9,321 bases of DNA from Actinomycetota bacterium (lineage in GTDB: Bacteria; Actinomycetota; Acidimicrobiia; Acidimicrobiales; Ilumatobacteraceae): contig SYDZ01000291.1 of NCBI GenBank assembly GCA_005801025.1, forward strand, positions 1-9,321. Reading direction: 5' to 3'. This document shows positions 7,101-9,321 of this stretch, piece after piece. Numbering within the stretch: position 1 is the first letter of the stretch; the number at the start of each line of letters is the position of its first letter. The notes below the pieces were generated by a model that saw only the letters and a list, made by a program, of their open reading frames with translations, made no database searches and was not told the DNA's origin. The translations under genes and the position numbers were made by a program.

Positions 7101-7126
7101 CACGGGTCACGGGTCACGGGTCACGG
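7101..7126. repeat. 7-bp tandem repeat CACGGGT, 3.7 copies
   Basis: Three perfect CACGGGT units (7101-7107, 7108-7114, 7115-7121) followed by a partial CACGG. On the minus strand the unit reads ACCCGTG. It lies between the Shine-Dalgarno of the lipoprotein gene and the rest of the divergent intergenic region, so it is in the 5' leader or promoter of that operon. It could be a cluster of direct regulator half-sites or a slippage-prone microsatellite. The repeat is seen directly; the role is unknown. Confidence 0.9.
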
Positions 7127-7161
7127 TAGCAGAAGTGTTCTGTAAACCTGCAGATTTCCCC

Positions 7162-7167
7162 TAAGTT
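7162..7167 (+). promoter_or_regulatory. -10 hexamer for a leaderless DUF1003 transcript
   Basis: TAAGTT is followed by exactly six bases (AGCGAC) and the ATG at 7174, the spacing expected when transcription begins at the A of the start codon. No Shine-Dalgarno is present before this ATG, which supports a leaderless message. The -35 region is not recognisable. Confidence 0.55.
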
Positions 7168-7173
7168 AGCGAC

Positions 7174-7689
7174 ATGACTAACACCGATTTACCAGCCCAT
7201 TCCTGCGACGCCTGCCGAATCATTGATGAAAGCGACGGCAAGGTAGATGGCCGCATGTTCAACCTTGATCATTGGGACATCAGTCAAGAACGTATGTATT
7301 TCAAAAAACTTCGTAGCAGAGAGGAGAAAACAACCGACAAGGTAACTGGATTCGCTGGTTCAATGAAATTTGTCTATCTCCACTTAGTGTGGTTCTCCAT
7401 TTGGATTATGTTTCATATGGGAGTTTTGGGCTCTTCCGGACAATTTGACGTTGGCTACAGCACCCTCACCATGATCGTCAGTCTTGAGGCCATCTTTCTA
7501 TCTACCTTGGTGATGGTCACTCAGAATCGCCAAGCAAAAAAATTGGAATCTCGCTCTCAAATAGACTTTGAATCATATCTTCAATCACTCGTGTGGTCAG
7601 TACACATCGCTGACAAACTCGGCGTGGATGTCAAACACGTTGAAGCACTTTGTGCTGAAGTCATCCAAGAGTCGCGACAAACGAATTAG
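7174..7689 (+). CDS. DUF1003 family membrane protein
   Basis: A 171-residue inner-membrane protein of unknown function. The DUF1003 pattern is clear: a conserved pre-membrane segment with TDKVTGFAGSMKF (54-66), a first membrane helix (about 65-85), a short polar loop, a second helix (about 97-116), and the signature VTQNRQAKK (115-123) at the cytoplasmic exit, followed by a helical tail to the C-terminus. The N-terminal domain holds a Cys-x-x-Cys pair (Cys11, Cys14 in SCDACR) that could bind metal or be redox-active. The start is the ATG at 7174 with a leaderless-type promoter and no Shine-Dalgarno. The gene is divergent from the lipoprotein operon and 76 bases before the alkylsulfatase, with a possible stem-loop between. 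Some relatives have been linked to metal or stress responses, but no function can be assigned here. Confidence 0.88.
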   Translation: MTNTDLPAHSCDACRIIDESDGKVDGRMFNLDHWDISQERMYFKKLRSREEKTTDKVTGFAGSMKFVYLHLVWFSIWIMFHMGVLGSSGQFDVGYSTLTMIVSLEAIFLSTLVMVTQNRQAKKLESRSQIDFESYLQSLVWSVHIADKLGVDVKHVEALCAEVIQESRQTN

Positions 7690-7721
7690 ATCTGTGAGGT
7701 CAGTTCTTCTGTCACACATCT
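7688..7721 (+). terminator. Imperfect stem-loop after the DUF1003 gene, possible terminator or operator
   Basis: AGATCTGTGA (7688-7697) pairs with TCACACATCT (7712-7721) at nine of ten positions around a 14-base loop, beginning at the stop codon. No T-run follows (TGATTATT), so a classical intrinsic terminator is doubtful. It may instead be an inverted-repeat operator in front of the alkylsulfatase gene. Confidence 0.35.
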
Positions 7722-7754
7722 GATTATTCATGCACTAAAGTTCGATAGGTCCAC

Positions 7755-7759
7755 AGGAG
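7755..7759 (+). promoter_or_regulatory. Shine-Dalgarno of the alkylsulfatase gene
   Basis: AGGAG lies six bases before the ATG at 7766-7768 and selects that start. A loose -10-like TAAAGT occurs at 7736-7741, but no matching -35 is seen, so an independent promoter is only possible. Confidence 0.8.
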
Positions 7760-7765
7760 CACACG

Positions 7766-9321
7766 ATGAATTCGCACGACCTATCACCAAAAGATGCCTC
7801 ACGCCATACCAGCGAGCGCAATCGCTCTGTCGAGTTTGAACTCGATCCTGCGGATTTTGAACGCGCTCGACGCGGGTTCATCGCTTCGCTTCCCACAGGT
7901 CAGATAACTGACGACAACGGCCGCAGGGTCTCCGATATCTCGGCTTACGCATTTCTTCAAACCGAACCCCCTGACACAGTGCATCCAGCTTTGTGGCGTC
8001 ATGCCCAGCTCAATGCCAATCATGGCTTATTCAAAGTGACTGAAGGTGTCTGGCAGGTGCGCGGTTACGACATTTCAAATATCACTTTCATCACAGGTGA
8101 GACGGGCTGGGTGGTCATTGATCCACTCACCGTTGAACACACTGCACGCGCTGGCTATGAACTAGTCACCCAACATCTCGGATATCGCCCAGTGACTGCC
8201 GTGATCTACACCCACTCTCACGCCGACCATTTCGGTGGAGTCAACGGTGTCACAACACAAGAAGATGTCACCGCTGGTCGTTGCCAAGTCATCGCACCAG
8301 TGGGTTTTATGGCCGAGACGATCGGCGAGAATGTCATCGCTGGCCCAGCAATGGGACGACGCGGTACTTATCAATTTGGTCCAATGTTGCCCGCGGGCCC
8401 AAAAGGACATGTGGATTGTGGTCTCGGCAATTCCGTTCCCGTGGGTCCCCCAGGGCTCATCGCTCCAACTCACGACATCACGTACACCGGTGAAGAAATG
8501 ACCGTCGATGGAGTGCGGATCATCTTTCAACTCACACCAGAAACCGAAGCACCTGCGGAGATGAACTTCTTTTTTCCAGATCTCAACGGTTTGTGTATGG
8601 CGGAAAACTGCTCACACACCATGCACAACTTGGTCCCGATTCGCGGTGCTCTTGTGCGCAACTCCCTCAAATGGTCAAAATACATCAACGAAAGTATTGA
8701 ACTTTTTGGTGCCCGAACCACAGTCTTGTTCACTTCTCACAATTGGCCTCGCTGGGGCAATGACGATCTCATTGAGTTCTTAGAATTGCAACGCGATCTC
8801 TATAAATGGATGCACGATCAGACTATGCGTCAAGCAAATCTCGGCCTAAACGCATTAGAAATTGCTGACAAACTTGAATTGCCCGATGATTTTTTGGCTC
8901 ATGATCACACCCGTGGTTTCTACGGAGATCTGGTACACAACAGCAAGGCGGTCTATCAGCGCTATCTCAGTTGGTACGACTGCAACCCTGCCAACCTCTA
9001 TAAATTACCCCCCGTTGAAGTTGGTCAACGTTACGTCGATCTCGCAGGAGGAGCCGAAGCACTACTGGCCAAAGCACGCACGGCATTCGCTGCCGGCGAC
9101 TATCGCTGGGTTGCTGAACTCGTCAATCATTTAATTTTTGCCAATCCAACACATGGTGAAGCTCGCGCTTTGCAGGCTGACACGCTTGAACAGTTGGGTT
9201 ACCAATCAGAGTCTTCAACTTTTCGTAATTCATATCTCACGGGAGCCATGGAACTTCGTCAGGGACCTCCTCAACTCGGTAGTTCACAGGTGCGTGGACG
9301 CGGACTTCTGGTAGCGATGAC
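7766..9321 (+). CDS. Class III alkylsulfatase (SdsA1/BDS1-like), 3'-truncated by the window edge
   Basis: A metallo-beta-lactamase-fold sulfatase that hydrolyses primary alkyl sulfates such as dodecyl sulfate to alcohol and sulfate with a binuclear zinc centre. The frame has no stop before the window ends: 518 codons are visible of a family length near 630-660. The metal motif THSHADHFGG gives His150, His152, Asp154 and His155. Glu261 (TEAPAEMNF), Glu280 (MAENCSH) and His325 (TSHNWPRWG) complete the site. From memory of Pseudomonas SdsA1 numbering, every ligand is offset by the same 19 residues, which supports the assignment. The dimerisation domain follows (about 350-490). The C-terminal SCP2-like substrate-recruiting domain is only beginning at the edge. 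The N-terminus MNSHDLSPKDASRHTSER is hydrophilic, with no signal peptide, so a cytoplasmic enzyme is expected, unlike secreted SdsA1. The fatty alcohol product could feed the acyl-CoA route, which is inference. Confidence 0.95.
   Translation, partial: MNSHDLSPKDASRHTSERNRSVEFELDPADFERARRGFIASLPTGQITDDNGRRVSDISAYAFLQTEPPDTVHPALWRHAQLNANHGLFKVTEGVWQVRGYDISNITFITGETGWVVIDPLTVEHTARAGYELVTQHLGYRPVTAVIYTHSHADHFGGVNGVTTQEDVTAGRCQVIAPVGFMAETIGENVIAGPAMGRRGTYQFGPMLPAGPKGHVDCGLGNSVPVGPPGLIAPTHDITYTGEEMTVDGVRIIFQLTPETEAPAEMNFFFPDLNGLCMAENCSHTMHNLVPIRGALVRNSLKWSKYINESIELFGARTTVLFTSHNWPRWGNDDLIEFLELQRDLYKWMHDQTMRQANLGLNALEIADKLELPDDFLAHDHTRGFYGDLVHNSKAVYQRYLSWYDCNPANLYKLPPVEVGQRYVDLAGGAEALLAKARTAFAAGDYRWVAELVNHLIFANPTHGEARALQADTLEQLGYQSESSTFRNSYLTGAMELRQGPPQLGSSQVRGRGLLVAM

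Noticed and set aside
7101..7126. CRISPR-like or iteron origin repeat
   Set aside because: Units are only 7 bp with no spacers, and there are no cas, rep or partition genes nearby.
7693..7716. CRP-type site TGTGA...TCACA
   Set aside because: The half-sites are 14 bases apart rather than the six of a CRP site.
8162..8530. 122-codon minus-strand frame inside the alkylsulfatase region
   Set aside because: The plus-strand frame encodes all sulfatase metal ligands continuously; the minus frame has no recognisable features.

Overview
The window reads as chromosomal DNA of a heterotrophic bacterium of intermediate GC, most likely an actinobacterium and possibly an Acidimicrobiia/Ilumatobacteraceae-type aquatic lineage. 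This rests on the protein styles (CYP125/CYP124-like P450, FadD-type ligase, KSI-like NTF2 protein, lipoprotein hydrolase, DUF1003 protein), on promoters placed for leaderless mRNAs (TANNNT, six bases, ATG), and on frequent GTG starts. No marker gene is present, so the placement is inference. There are no rRNA, tRNA, IS or CRISPR elements, and no stretch longer than 200 bases lacks a gene.

Layout. (1) Positions 1-1143 (+) hold the 3' part of a cytochrome P450. It is convergent with an acyl-CoA synthetase (1140-2702, -), and the two stop codons share one CTAG. (2) Positions 2703-2895 form a short divergent region with overlapping -10-like hexamers. It carries a small, apparently frameshifted coding remnant running into a ketosteroid-isomerase-like NTF2 protein (2896-3297, +). 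(3) A tight minus-strand operon follows in transcription order: a secreted lipoprotein alpha/beta hydrolase (5420-7084), an MFS transporter (4070-5392) and a TIM-barrel sugar-phosphate-isomerase-like enzyme (3294-4070). The last gene again overlaps its convergent neighbour by four bases. (4) A divergent intergenic region contains a 7-bp tandem repeat (CACGGGT), an excellent Shine-Dalgarno for the lipoprotein gene and a leaderless promoter for a DUF1003 membrane protein (7174-7689, +). (5) Positions 7766-9321 (+) hold a class III (SdsA1-type) metallo-beta-lactamase-fold alkylsulfatase, open to the window end. Its metal ligands are all visible and it has no signal peptide.

Working together (inference). 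P450 oxidation, acyl-CoA activation, a KSI-like isomerase and an alkylsulfatase all suit catabolism of lipophilic compounds such as sterols, alkanes or alkyl sulfates. The hydrolase-transporter-isomerase operon looks like a small module for handling an extracellular ester or glycoside: surface hydrolysis, membrane transport, then intracellular conversion or catabolism. Nothing here is clearly a new defence or mobile system. The most interesting points are the three-gene operon, the altered catalytic residues of the KSI-like protein, the two convergent pairs overlapping at their stop codons, and the tandem repeat in the control region.
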